This document shows, piece after piece, positions 1-7,728 of a stretch of DNA of 12,395 bases (position 1 is the first letter of the stretch; each line of letters begins with the position of its first letter). The position numbers and the translations under genes were made by a program. Origin of the DNA: Euperipatoides rowelli (taxonomy: Eukaryota > Onychophora > Udeonychophora > Euonychophora > Peripatopsidae). The stretch lies in NCBI GenBank assembly GCA_003024985.2, contig PXIH01S0012105.1; one strand, 5' to 3'. Under the pieces are notes generated by a model that worked only from the letters and a program-made list of their open reading frames with translations, was not told the DNA's origin and did no database searches.

Positions 1-309
1 TCAAATTGCTCTGTCATCTTTGGACAAAATCTTAAAATATTTTGATATGAGCTCCCAGGTTACAAATAGGTGAGGTGAACTAATTCAAAATATCATTTTT
101 TTCTAAAAGTGTGGCGTTGGATTATATCATTCTCTCAGCCCTTCAATTATCATATTATATTATGGATTACCAAGTCATATACTGTAGCTACAACAATGCA
201 ACTAAATTCATATTGAGAGAATTTAAAGATTTTTGTTTACAGCACCAGCCTTAACTTGGCTGTACCATATGAACCAGTCATCAATGATAAAGTAGAGAGA
301 TTTATCTAA
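1..309 (+). CDS. possible 3' end of a spliced host gene (two exons, partial)
   Basis: Function not recognised. Frame 2 is open from the left edge (bases 2-69) and starts QIALSSLDKILKYFDMSS; it reaches a good donor, AATAG|GTGAGG, with GT at 70-71. A matching acceptor, TTTTTGTTTACAG, ends at 242. The first exon ends with two bases of a codon and the frame after 243 needs one base, so the phases agree. The second exon (243-309) gives about 21 residues ending NDKVERFI and stops at TAA 307-309. The intron would be 173 bases, AT-rich, with a T-rich tract before the AG. The gene would converge on the minus-strand gene ending at 795. The open stretches are short, so chance is possible. The first exon is also phase-compatible with a mini-exon at 4109-4170, so 243-309 could be an alternative last exon or not an exon at all. 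Confidence 0.32.
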
Positions 310-794
310 ATACTAAAAAAAAGAGTCTACTCCAATTGAGTAATGAGTTTTTTTTTTTAAATCAAAGAAAGGATATTCCAGCTTATTTTCATTTAAAGGA
401 CCACATTGCAAAATGAAACACAACAAACACCTGCCTTTCTTTTATTGGACATCAATTTAAAACAAATATTAATCTAATTTGCTTATCAGAGAGATGTATT
501 GAAAATGAAATCAGAAAGTTGTCAAAACCAGAAGCTAGCTCTGAACTAAATCCTTATAATTTAATGAATAATTTATAGTTACAGTAAGTCTAGGAAAATC
601 AAGTGGACTATTGCAACAATACTTTATCAATTGGAACCTATTTTTATTTTCAGTAGAATTTACTCATGGAAATCCTGGAAAAACTCATGAACCAAATCTA
701 TCTTTTATATCTGAATAAAACATAGAAAGTAAACTGGATCATTTGAAACCTGAGCATTTCTGTGTAAATGTGGACCTCAATAATTATTCACCAC
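310..794. other. AT-rich spacer between convergent gene ends
   Basis: I see no supported gene here. The plus strand carries short open runs such as about 36 codons at 458-565, but they end in stops and lack a convincing pair of splice sites. On the minus strand this is the likely 3' UTR and downstream flank of the gene that stops at 795. Confidence 0.4.
643..648 (-). promoter_or_regulatory. candidate poly(A) signal of the minus-strand gene
   Basis: TTTATT on the plus strand is AATAAA on the minus strand, about 147 bases after the stop at 795. In DNA this AT-rich the hexamer is common, so it supports the gene end but does not prove it. Confidence 0.3.
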
Positions 795-1583
795 TTATGG
801 AATTCTTAACATTCTCAATGTTCCAAACCTGGAAGATTGGCTGTCATCAAGATTGATTTCTCTCAGGTATACATCATGAGCAATCTCATTTCTGAGAAGG
901 AAGCCATACTAAATATCTATCACAGAAGTTAGTTCAAGTACGGTACTGAACTTTAGGAGGTCACCTTTGTTTTAGGGAATAGATAACTGCTATGTATGGA
1001 ATTATTAAATTGGTTATTTAGAAGATTGTAATGTGACAGCCTTAAAAGAGCATGTTAATATTTGGAACAAGTTTGAACAAAATTGATGATGTTAGATCTA
1101 TTAAAGGCTGAATTTAATAAATATAATTCCTAAATGGTGGTAACACATCAAAGACATAACAGTGATGGTGTTTAATATTAGACACAAAGTCTCTATAGCA
1201 GAAAATGATCTAGCAGAAGTGGTTCTCCATTCCCTTATTTTATTTATCTTATTAAATGTCATTTGAAACAATTCCGTGGATAGCTATTTACCTACACATA
1301 TTTCTCAATTAAAGAAGTGCAGGAACATAGCAATCACAATGTACAGTAAGTATGTAACTTACCTCTCAAATGTTGCATCCAATTCATTCTTATCGCCCAT
1401 TATTTTTAAAGTAGAGATGCCACTTTCCATACGTTGTGTATCAATTGTTTTCCCTAAAACTGGTTTGACTAATGGAATACTGCGTCCCCTTGGGGGTCTT
1501 GCAAGTCCTAAACGTTCGGCAATTCTACCTTTTACAGTAGTAGTAGTTGTAAACCTTTGTTTTCGTAATGAAACCTTTTTCAA
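795..1583 (-). CDS. last two coding exons of an unrecognised minus-strand gene (5' part not located)
   Basis: Function not recognised. The upstream exon runs 1583 to 1363 (221 bases). It follows a clean acceptor (TTTATTTATCCTAG ending at 1584) and ends in a near-ideal donor, GAGAG|GTAAGT. It encodes 73 residues rich in Lys, Arg and Thr, with a basic Pro/Gly patch LARPPRGRSIPLVKP. The terminal exon runs 891 to 795 after the acceptor GGCTTCCTTCTCAG. The upstream exon ends with two bases of an Arg codon and the terminal exon starts with the one base that completes it. The joined frame then gives 31 residues, including NEIAHDVYLREINLDDSQSS and ending RMLRIP before TAA. The intron is 471 bases. 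Both exons are more GC-rich than their flanks. The basic, low-complexity sequence suggests a nuclear or RNA-binding protein, but that is only an inference. No start or upstream exon was identified. Confidence 0.6.
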
Positions 1584-1619
1584 CTAGGATAAATAAATTA
1601 AAATAAAAACATTTAATAT

Positions 1620-1745
1620 ACCGGCATATACTGTACATATAAATATACACACATACGTATATACATATACATAAATTCATTCTATGGTAAAAGTAATGGT
1701 AAAAGGTAACTATTTTAGTAAAGTAAGGTTATTGGTAACTACAGT
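1620..1745. repeat. AT/AC-rich simple sequence and short GGTAA-type repeats
   Basis: A TA/CA-rich degenerate microsatellite (about 1625-1675) is followed by a patch in which GGTAA and AGTAA words recur (about 1686-1740). It lies between the minus-strand exon at 1583 and the ankyrin ORF. No coding signal is visible here or in the AT-rich remainder up to 1978. Confidence 0.45.
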
Positions 1746-1978
1746 TATACTTTTTATATCCAAGGAACAATGGGCTATACAGACAACAGTATAGAATATT
1801 TTGGAACATTGATAATAACAAATCAACTATTAATAAACATAATTTTAAACTTAAAAGAAATAGACAATATTATGTATAACATTTTTATGTTAAATAATAT
1901 ATAATAGAGACTACAAATTATAGACTATTTGCTTTAGAAAGTTTTTGTTATTCCTGAATTTTTAAATATTTAAATAAT

Positions 1979-1984
1979 TTTATT
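1979..1984 (-). promoter_or_regulatory. candidate poly(A) signal of the ankyrin ORF
   Basis: The minus strand reads AATAAA about 21 bases after the TAA at 2007-2005. The spacing fits a very short 3' UTR. The hexamer is frequent by chance in this AT-rich DNA. Confidence 0.35.
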
Positions 1985-2004
1985 TCCAAAGTTAAAAGTT
2001 AAAT

Positions 2005-2502
2005 TTATTGTTTCAGAAAAAACTTGACAATTTCTGAGTGGCCCGAACAAATAGCTAACTCCAAAGGAGTATCACCTCGCTTTGTTCTACTCTTAATATT
2101 TGCGCCATGCTTAATGAGTTCTTTTACCATATCCACATATCCTGCGCTAGCAGCTGAATGTAGAGGAGTAAAATCGCTCACACTTTTACTTTCAATATTT
2201 GCTCCAAGCTTAATGAGTTCCTTAACCACATCCACATGACCATTATGTGCAGCTCTATGTAGAGCAGTCCAACCATACCCACTTTTACTTTCAATATTTG
2301 CCTTATGCTTAATGAGTACCTTAACCACTTCCACATGTCCTTCACTAGCAGCTGAATGTAGAGGAGTCCAACCAAACACACTTTTAATATTAATATTTGA
2401 ACCACACTGAACAAGTTCTGTGACCACATTCACATGTCCATTACTAGCAGCTAGATATAATGGAGTAGATTTATCCTTTGTTTCACTCTCAATATNTGAC
2501 AT
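2005..2502 (-). CDS. ankyrin-repeat protein, single exon, possibly 5'-truncated
   Basis: This 165-residue ORF is almost entirely ankyrin repeats in perfect 33-residue register. The TPLH-type helix starts fall at residues 13, 46, 79, 112 and 145 (TPLYLAASNGH, TPLHSAASEGH, TALHRAAHNGH, TPLHSAASAGY, TPLELAICSGH), and each is followed by VVKELI-like and GANIESKS-like segments. Ankyrin repeats are protein-binding scaffolds; the partner cannot be read from the sequence. There is no signal peptide, membrane segment or second domain. The last repeat is short and ends FFLKQ, a natural cap. The ATG at 2502 directly follows an in-frame TAA, and the first residues (XIESE) look like the tail of a preceding repeat. 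The ORF may therefore be cut at its 5' end or be a pseudogene fragment. Base 2496 is N, making residue 3 undefined. No introns are seen inside. It lies on the same strand as, and upstream of, the gene at 1583-795 but ends in its own stop. Confidence 0.72.
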   Translation of the reverse strand: MSXIESETKDKSTPLYLAASNGHVNVVTELVQCGSNINIKSVFGWTPLHSAASEGHVEVVKVLIKHKANIESKSGYGWTALHRAAHNGHVDVVKELIKLGANIESKSVSDFTPLHSAASAGYVDMVKELIKHGANIKSRTKRGDTPLELAICSGHSEIVKFFLKQ

Positions 2503-2519
2503 TTATCTCGAAAGGCCTA

Positions 2520-2806
2520 AATTTGTGGTCAAATAAATATTGCAAAAAAAAAAAAAGATTCCTAAATGCTTATTCTTAATTAGCGCACTAAAAACGTGTG
2601 CCCAATTTAGAACTTTTTTTTTTAAAAGACCAAGTACAAAAAAAATCTTACTTTAAGCAAGCTCAATAAATTACTATGAAATAATAACATTTTTTAAAAA
2701 AGCATTTCAAATGAATCGTTGGCAGTCATTTATCAAAAATACGTGAAATTACTTTAATAATCTTTGGTTGTCAGCAAAGTACCAAAAACACTAGGAAAAT
2801 AATATG
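2520..2806. other. AT-rich spacer, no gene seen
   Basis: The stretch contains an A-run at 2544-2555 and no supported coding or RNA signal. If the ankyrin ORF is transcribed, its promoter or an upstream exon should lie here, but no recognisable core promoter is visible. Confidence 0.4.
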
Positions 2807-2814
2807 GTGTACAG

Positions 2815-3354
2815 CAGGGATTCTCAAACTGTTGTAAGCTACATTTACCAATGGTGGTACATTACGTTTTTTTCAGGTGGTACACAGAGATGTAACAAAA
2901 AAGACAACTTAGACATATACTGATATCCAATGCATTACAAATCAGTAATTTTCTCTTTGTTATAAACTATGCTTTTTTGCATTTGGTTATCAATAGGTCC
3001 ATGTCCATAGGGCCTAATAATTGACCATTATGCAGTTAGTTAAGTTATGATGTATTTAGTACCGGTACATTTGATATTAGATTTAAAATTTTTAAATGAA
3101 CGACCATGCTTAAGATTGTATAAGACGAAATGGAAATTGAATAAAAGTAAATAGCTTACATGCAATAATTAATACAAGACAACTATGTTTGTTTTTTTTG
3201 CCAAGATTATTTATTTTATTCTGTTTGTCCTCTGACCATAAATGCATACTCTTGGCTATACAAAGTCCGAATTACGAAATATGCACATGGTGGTACATGC
3301 ATTTTTAGCAGTTTATTAAAGTGGTACAACATTCCAAAAGTTTGAGAACCCCTG
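2815..3354. mobile_element. non-autonomous hAT-superfamily transposon (MITE), 540 bp
   Basis: The left end CAGGGATTCTCAAACTGTTG (2815-2834) and the reverse complement of the right end (3335-3354) match at 18 of 20 bases. CAGGGGTTCTCAAACTTTTG-type ends are characteristic of hAT elements. The element is flanked by GTGTACAG (2807-2814) and GTGTACAC (3355-3362), a 7-of-8 match, as expected for the 8-bp target duplication of hAT transposons. GTGGTACA-like subterminal motifs occur near 2855, 2878, 3289 and 3321, the usual position of transposase-binding repeats. No transposase ORF is present, so it would have been mobilised in trans by an autonomous relative. Confidence 0.9.
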
Positions 3355-3364
3355 GTGTACACAG

Positions 3365-4108
3365 TAAGCTTACAAATTTATTGTTACATTTATAACACTA
3401 TTTCCCGTCATATTTCAAGATTAAAAATGACAAACTTTATTGCCGAGTATCTCATTTAATCCCAAATTTATTTTTTGTTAAGTTATGCTTGCAAGCTATT
3501 CACCTATAGATGTTTTCAATATACTGTATCTCAAAATACTGATTTAATTCTTTGACTAACTGTGCTTAGAGTGTATGGAATCAATGAAATACATTATACA
3601 AATATTTTAGGTCTACTTGATTGCAGATCATAAAATAGACAGATGTGTATACAATGTATGCAAAAGGGATAAAAATATATCACCTTCAAGTAGCTTAAGT
3701 TCAATCAACCATTCTGTAAGCTGGAATATAGGTCTATACTATATATATAATACAGTGAGTACACAGTATATTTGCCCTTTGGACATGAACATTTTTTAAT
3801 GCTCAAGGCCAAGGTCACTGTCTTGCAAAATGCACAAAAGTAGGAGCATTTAGGGTGACCTCTAAACTGGTTATACAATGATCAAATAATTTTTTAAACG
3901 CCAGGATCATTGTACTTATAAAAAGTATGCTATTGAGTAGAAATTTATTGACATATCAAGATAAATGGCTGGTAAATTTTCCGATGAAACTTTTTTAATC
4001 AAAATTAAAAATATCAGACAATGACTAAAAAACAGGTTTATCAGCGATGAAAAATCAACTTTCTGAAATTTTTTTAATATATTGTTAGAGTATAATGTTC
4101 TTTTTCAG
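3365..4108. other. AT-rich non-coding stretch
   Basis: I see no supported gene. A 60-codon plus-strand frame (3617-3799) has no recognisable domain, is low-complexity towards its end and is of chance length for this composition. A possible acceptor (TTGATTGCAG ending at 3626) and a donor-like ACA|GTGAGT near 3752 sit in that frame, but the phase does not match the next candidate exon at 4109. Confidence 0.4.
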
Positions 4109-4170
4109 AGTGTCAGCAAATGGAGTAAAAGAAAAACATATTAAAGAACATAAAAGAGAATGGTCCTCAG
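4109..4170 (+). CDS. candidate internal mini-exon of a host gene
   Basis: Function not recognised. A strong acceptor (ATGTTCTTTTTCAG, ending 4108) and a good donor (TCCTCAG|GTAAAT, GT at 4171) bound 62 bases. One frame is fully open: one leading base, 20 codons reading VSANGVKEKHIKEHKREWSS, and one trailing base. The product is hydrophilic and basic. The leading phase fits the donor at 69, which would make a first intron of about 4 kb containing the minus-strand gene, the ankyrin ORF and the hAT element. The trailing phase fits an acceptor at 8891. The segment is short, so chance remains quite possible. It could also derive from the 5' part of the retrotransposon relic that begins downstream. 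Confidence 0.3.
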
Positions 4171-4553
4171 GTAAATGATATGGTTTCTTGAAGTTAATAT
4201 TCGTACATGTCCAATACAATAAATAAAGGTGGTTTATAAATTAATACCAACATAAAGTAGGGAAATTTTAATGATGAATTGTCAGATAGCAAATTGTTCA
4301 AGCAAATCTATTAAAAGAAAAATAAAGAAAAAATACGATAGAATAAAATCAAGTAAAAATAAATCATATGAAACAAAAAATTCAAAAATATAGAAACAGA
4401 ATTAGAAAGATTTTATAGATAGTACTGTAGGCTAATATAACATTTTTAAAAAAACAAGTACTTAGAATATTACAACCTAAAAAATTTTCAGACACCCATA
4501 CTCATAATTTTAGTGAATGGTAAGAAAATTTTGTAACTTATATACGGTAAATA

Positions 4554-5227
4554 TACCGTAGAATGCCGACCAAGAGCGCCCCACCAAGCAAGGGCGCCTT
4601 CCTATTTCTTGTTAAAACATAGGTAAATAGCGCCATTGCTGAACAAGAGCGCCATCACTGCATTTTGACTTTTTTATCAATCCAAGGGGTATCCAAGCAA
4701 GAGTGCCCCCTTAGATTTTTGCTTCCTTTTACCTCTTTTAAGGTTCAGGACAGGGTATCCATACAAGAACGCCATGTAAAAAATTTCATGTCACCAGCTA
4801 ACATTATTATGCTGTGACGTAATTTTATGTGTTTTACATNATCTCATATATTNTAGCNTCTATGAATAACGTTGAATCCTCATAAGCAGAACGAAAGAGG
4901 CCTGTAAATTAAAAAGTAAAAGTTTTAATTTACATGGCCCTCTTACTTGGCACAACCTTTAATTGATGTGTGACATCATGTTTTAGTGTGTACCAGCCAT
5001 TTTCCTAAAGTTTTGGGAAGCATGTCCAAGCAAGGGCGCCGTTTTGAAAAACAATATTTTTAAAGAATTCAAAGTGTATCCAAGCAAGAGCGCCATGTCC
5101 ATTTTGCAATGCATTGTGGTAAATCTATGGTTTCTTAGCATGGAGCCGAACAAGAGTGCCCCCCCCCCCTATTTCCCCCCAAACGAATGATAAGAACGCA
5201 TGCGCCCTTGCTCGGCATTTTACGATA
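4554..5227. mobile_element. 674-bp terminal-inverted-repeat element (MITE) with an internal CAAGNGCGCC motif array
   Basis: The left end starts TACCGTAGAATGCCGACC. The reverse complement of the right end (from 5227) starts TATCGTAAAATGCCGAGC and agrees at 22 of 27 positions. Both ends begin with TA, which fits a TA target duplication, although ATA is also possible. A motif close to CAAG(A/G)GCGCC appears in direct orientation near 4570, 4588, 4643, 4696, 4763, 5029, 5082 and 5150, and inverted in the right end near 5206. No ORF is present, so the element is non-autonomous. It sits inside gag of the Ty3/gypsy relic, and gag similarity resumes on the other side. The 45 bases at its left end recur exactly at 12342. 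The family is not one I can name. Three N calls (4840, 4853, 4858) lie inside. Confidence 0.85.
5159..5180. repeat. poly-C tracts inside the inverted-repeat element
   Basis: A run of 11 C (5159-5169) is followed by TATTT and six more C. The first run directly follows the last direct motif copy (CAAGAGTGCC). C-runs are rare elsewhere in the window; the only comparable one is at 12385-12395 in the second copy. Confidence 0.8.
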
Positions 5228-5469
5228 ATATAAATTGGAACAGAACCAAAAAAAATTTATGTTGTGACCTAAAAGGAATAGCATTAGACTGGTTTAATGA
5301 ACACATTAAATTCTGTTATTCAATAGAAATATTCATTCACTATATTATTCTGAAAAAAACTTTTATTATAGATGATTCCAGTGGAAAAGTCCTAGTATAT
5401 CAAAAAATAAATAAAATACAATGCAGTTTATCAAAGAATACCTATAATTATTTAAAAAATTAAATTTCA

Positions 5470-5790
5470 AAATCCAGAAAAGGAATTATTAATCTGACAA
5501 TGTCATCTAAATGACGCATACCAAAATATTTTTAAGAAATCCACCACAAACAATAAGAGTTTAAATCAGATATAATCAAAAATAATAACCATATAACAAC
5601 CAGCAGCAATAAATCAAAATAAAATTTTGCAAAATTAAAACTAGCATACATTTATATATAGCATCAAAAACACCAGTGTCAATAACACAACCAAGTTGAA
5701 GTAATATACCAAAATTTAAATTGTTTTGAGTTTTTGTAATAAAAAATGTTATACAATACAAAATTGTTTGATAAAAATAGTAATAATTTA
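5470..5790 (+). other. decayed retrotransposon interior without readable frame
   Basis: This stretch lies between the gag capsid and zinc-knuckle remnants. It is A-rich on the plus strand, as is typical of gypsy coding strands. No clear domain can be read. The minus-strand open frame at 5576-5974 is the shadow of this A-rich strand and has no recognisable domain. Confidence 0.4.
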
Positions 5791-5803
5791 TCAAACAACA
5801 TTT

Positions 5804-5925
5804 TGCAATTATTGTAAAAGGGGAACCACAAAGAATCACATTAGAATTAAAAAATAAACACAAATGAAAAAAAAATATATTTTGTGATTTTTGTAATAAA
5901 CAAGGGCATGAGAAAATTGTTTTAA
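5804..5925 (+). pseudogene. two degenerate nucleocapsid zinc knuckles of the Ty3/gypsy gag
   Basis: The first remnant encodes FCNYCKR (Cys codons at 5804 and 5813) and then degrades. The second encodes FCDFCNKQGHEK (Cys codons at 5883 and 5892, His at 5907), the C-x2-C-x4-H core of a retroviral-type CCHC knuckle. In the frame read, the expected last Cys is absent, and a nearby shift of one base suggests an indel. Such knuckles bind the element's RNA during packaging. Two tandem knuckles occur in some Ty3/gypsy lineages. The location between capsid and protease is as expected. Confidence 0.72.
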
Positions 5926-6148
5926 GAAAAACATCAAAAATCAAATCCAATTCTAAATTAAAAGCAGAAAGCAAAATATTTGAACCAACAAAAACAAAAA
6001 TAAAAACTTTAAAAATACAGTATAAGGGGCCATATGAAAGATCAACATGTGACCAATACTATTCAGAATTTCAGGTCAAAATTGTTTTCTCAAAAAATAA
6101 ATAATTTTCAAAATTATATAAATACCATCATGCATTAAAAATCAAATT

Positions 6149-6372
6149 ACAGTAAATAATATTTTTGAAATAGGATTACTCGATACAGGTTCAGGCCTAA
6201 CAATTGTTGGGAACAACTTAATCTTATTAGCAAAAACATTTTAATTATGGAATGAAAATAATGGAGTGCAAAATTAAAAGCAAACAGTATATTTGAAGTA
6301 ACTTATTAGTCAAAAATATGAAAATTGTATTATCAAAAATTTTTAATATAGATTTTAGGTATAAATTTTATT
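6149..6372 (+). pseudogene. retropepsin (aspartic protease) remnant of the Ty3/gypsy pol
   Basis: An open segment carries EIGLLDTGSGLTIVG, the catalytic D-T-G/S loop of retropepsins (Asp codon at 6182-6184), and runs to TAA at 6242. About 57 codons further on, in another frame, ILGINFIHAF (6352-6381) matches the conserved C-terminal ILG-x-(D/N)-F-(I/L) segment. The spacing is normal for a retropepsin of about 100 residues, but at least one frameshift and several stops separate the halves. In an intact element this enzyme cleaves the Gag-Pol polyprotein. Confidence 0.8.
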
Positions 6373-6659
6373 CATGCATTCAATTTAATATCATACTTCT
6401 GTAGTAAAAACATAATTAGTACCACTTTAATTAAAAATAAAGTTTTTAAATTTATATGCAAAATAATAAAAAAAAAACAAGATAAAAAAAACAACCAACC
6501 GACATACTAAAAAAACTCATAGCTATTGACAAGATATACTTAAAAACAAAGACAGATTTTAGACAGAAGGATATAGATTCATTAAAACATTTACTGTGTA
6601 TCCAAGTGAGGTAAAAACACCACCTTGTGTAACAAAAAATAATTTATTAAAAATTGTAC

Positions 6660-7410
6660 CAAAATGTTTTTCAAATATATTATCTCAATTTACAGACCTA
6701 TTTATAGCCCAAAACCTGGTGAAACCAACACTCAATTATATCCATATCTTGAACATGTGAGACTGATAAATATCAGGCCTAATACTAGAAAACAAAATAA
6801 CTTGTAAAAGTTCCAGTGCTTATCCTCATCCATAGTAAGCTATTCATAGAAAAATAAGATAGTACGGTAGTGGTAATAAAAAAAAATACTGCTTTTGTAT
6901 AGACTACAGGAAGCTAAATGATATAACAATTAAAAAATCATATCCTCTGCCTAGAATACTGTAGATGACTCTAGCCTTTTTAGCAAATAAACCATTTTTG
7001 TCAGTAATGGATGCAAGGTCCAGTTATTTTAATATAAAAATTAATCCAACGTACATCCACAAAACTCAATTCATACACACAATAGTAAATATGAATTTTT
7101 AAGAATGCCATTTGGAATATGTAACACGCCATATACTGTACATTCATTTGTGTTATGCAGGATGTCCTAGGACATGAAGATTAATTAAAGTTGTGTTGTC
7201 TATTTAGACGACAATAGTTGAAAATGAAATACTTGAGCAAAATAGAGAAGACCTAAAAATATTTTTTATTGCATAAAACACATCAGGTCTTACTCAAAAT
7301 AAAGAAAAGAGTTGCTTCTGTCTGTCAGAGTTAAATGTATTAGTCATTTAATAACAGCAAATGACATAAAGCCTGAACCAAAAAAGAAACAAACAGAAAG
7401 TATAACATAA
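6660..7410 (+). pseudogene. pol: reverse transcriptase remnant of a Ty3/gypsy element
   Basis: Conserved RT blocks appear in order but in changing frames. An LSQFTDLF-like segment near 6683 corresponds to the linker before RT. FCIDYRKLND (6893-6922) is followed by YPLPRI and a TAG at 6962. LSVMDARSSYFNIKIN (from about 6998) holds the first catalytic Asp in VMDA. YEFLRMPFGICNTP begins at 7090. VVYLDD has the catalytic YLDD at 7201-7212 and meets TGA within a few codons. SGLTQNKEKSCFC and HLITANDIKPEP (about 7345-7380) are the thumb segments. The YLDD box and the MPFG(L/I)CN block are diagnostic of Ty3/gypsy-type RT. Several stops and frameshifts inactivate it. Similarity ends at about 7407, before RNase H. 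Confidence 0.9.
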
Positions 7411-7420
7411 ATTTGGTCAA

Positions 7421-7728
7421 CTACGGGGTCCCAGCTATTGGAAGTCATTTTCACCACTGGAGAGACAAAAAAGTTAGGTGTCACATATCAAAACTCGCCT
7501 TATCCACTTTTAGCCAAAAATGAGTTAGTGATGGATTTACGGGATGGAAATACATATGAATATATGTAAGAAATGTATCAGAACTTGCCTTTTCCTATTC
7601 AAAATAAGGATTGAAATTCTAGCACCATTGCAAAATTTGCATCCAATACACTTGTCAGTTGAAAACGGCCATAATCCAAATTGCCAATCAAGAGTGAGCT
7701 GAGACTCGTGTGACTTCCATATTGAATC
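7421..7728. mobile_element. candidate small inverted-repeat insertion at the end of the retrotransposon relic
   Basis: Where RT similarity stops, GCTATTGGAAGTCA (about 7434-7447) is mirrored near 7711-7724 by TGACTTCCATA, about 11 paired bases. GGTCAA flanks both sides (7415-7420 and 7729-7734), which could be a 6-bp target duplication. The interior is a little less AT-rich than its surroundings. A minus-strand open frame (7755-7537, 72 codons) crosses it and has no recognised domain. The repeats are short and unequally placed, so this remains a hypothesis. Confidence 0.3.

Larger units (their letters stand above)
4482..5463 (+). pseudogene. gag: gag capsid remnant split by a transposon
   Basis: The left piece (4482-4553) reads KFSDTHTHNFSEW and then hits TAA at 4521, followed by ENFVTY. 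The right piece (from about 5230) reads NINWNRTKKN and then LKGIALDWFNEH. Retrotransposon gag domains have a conserved block in which a Trp-containing helix is followed by an L.G.A..WF motif, and both halves fall in the expected order around the inserted element at 4554-5227. The right piece stays open to TAA at 5461. This frame starts formally at an ATG inside the inserted element (5200), which is accidental. It would have encoded the virus-like-particle shell protein of the element; it is now broken by at least one stop and the insertion. Confidence 0.7.
4482..7410 (+). mobile_element. degenerate Ty3/gypsy LTR retrotransposon, LTRs and 3' pol missing
   Basis: Remnants of gag, zinc knuckles, protease and reverse transcriptase occur in the order of a Ty3/gypsy element on the plus strand. 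Every module is broken by stops and frameshifts, so it cannot be active. RNase H and integrase are not visible; the similarity ends about 7407, where other, possibly inserted, DNA begins. No LTR pair, primer-binding site or polypurine tract was recognised at either side. The gag region carries a later insertion (4554-5227). The order protease-RT, the CIDYRKLN and YLDD motifs and the zinc knuckles together argue for Ty3/gypsy over Ty1/copia. Decay level and nesting suggest an old insertion. Confidence 0.88.

Noticed and set aside
458-570. Plus-strand open run ending NPYNLMNNL as an exon
   Set aside because: It reaches TAG before the GTAAGT donor-like site near 585, and the length is within chance for three frames.
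1276-1587. 103-codon plus-strand open frame
   Set aside because: It is antisense to the minus-strand exon 1583-1363, which has matching splice sites on both sides; the plus frame has no such support.
2024-2429. Open frames overlapping the ankyrin ORF on both strands
   Set aside because: They are shadows of the repeated ankyrin codons in other frames and contain no domain.
5576-5974. 132-codon minus-strand open frame
   Set aside because: It is antisense to the A-rich gag-to-protease strand of the Ty3/gypsy relic, is Phe/Leu/Ile-rich as expected from that, and overlaps the zinc-knuckle remnants.
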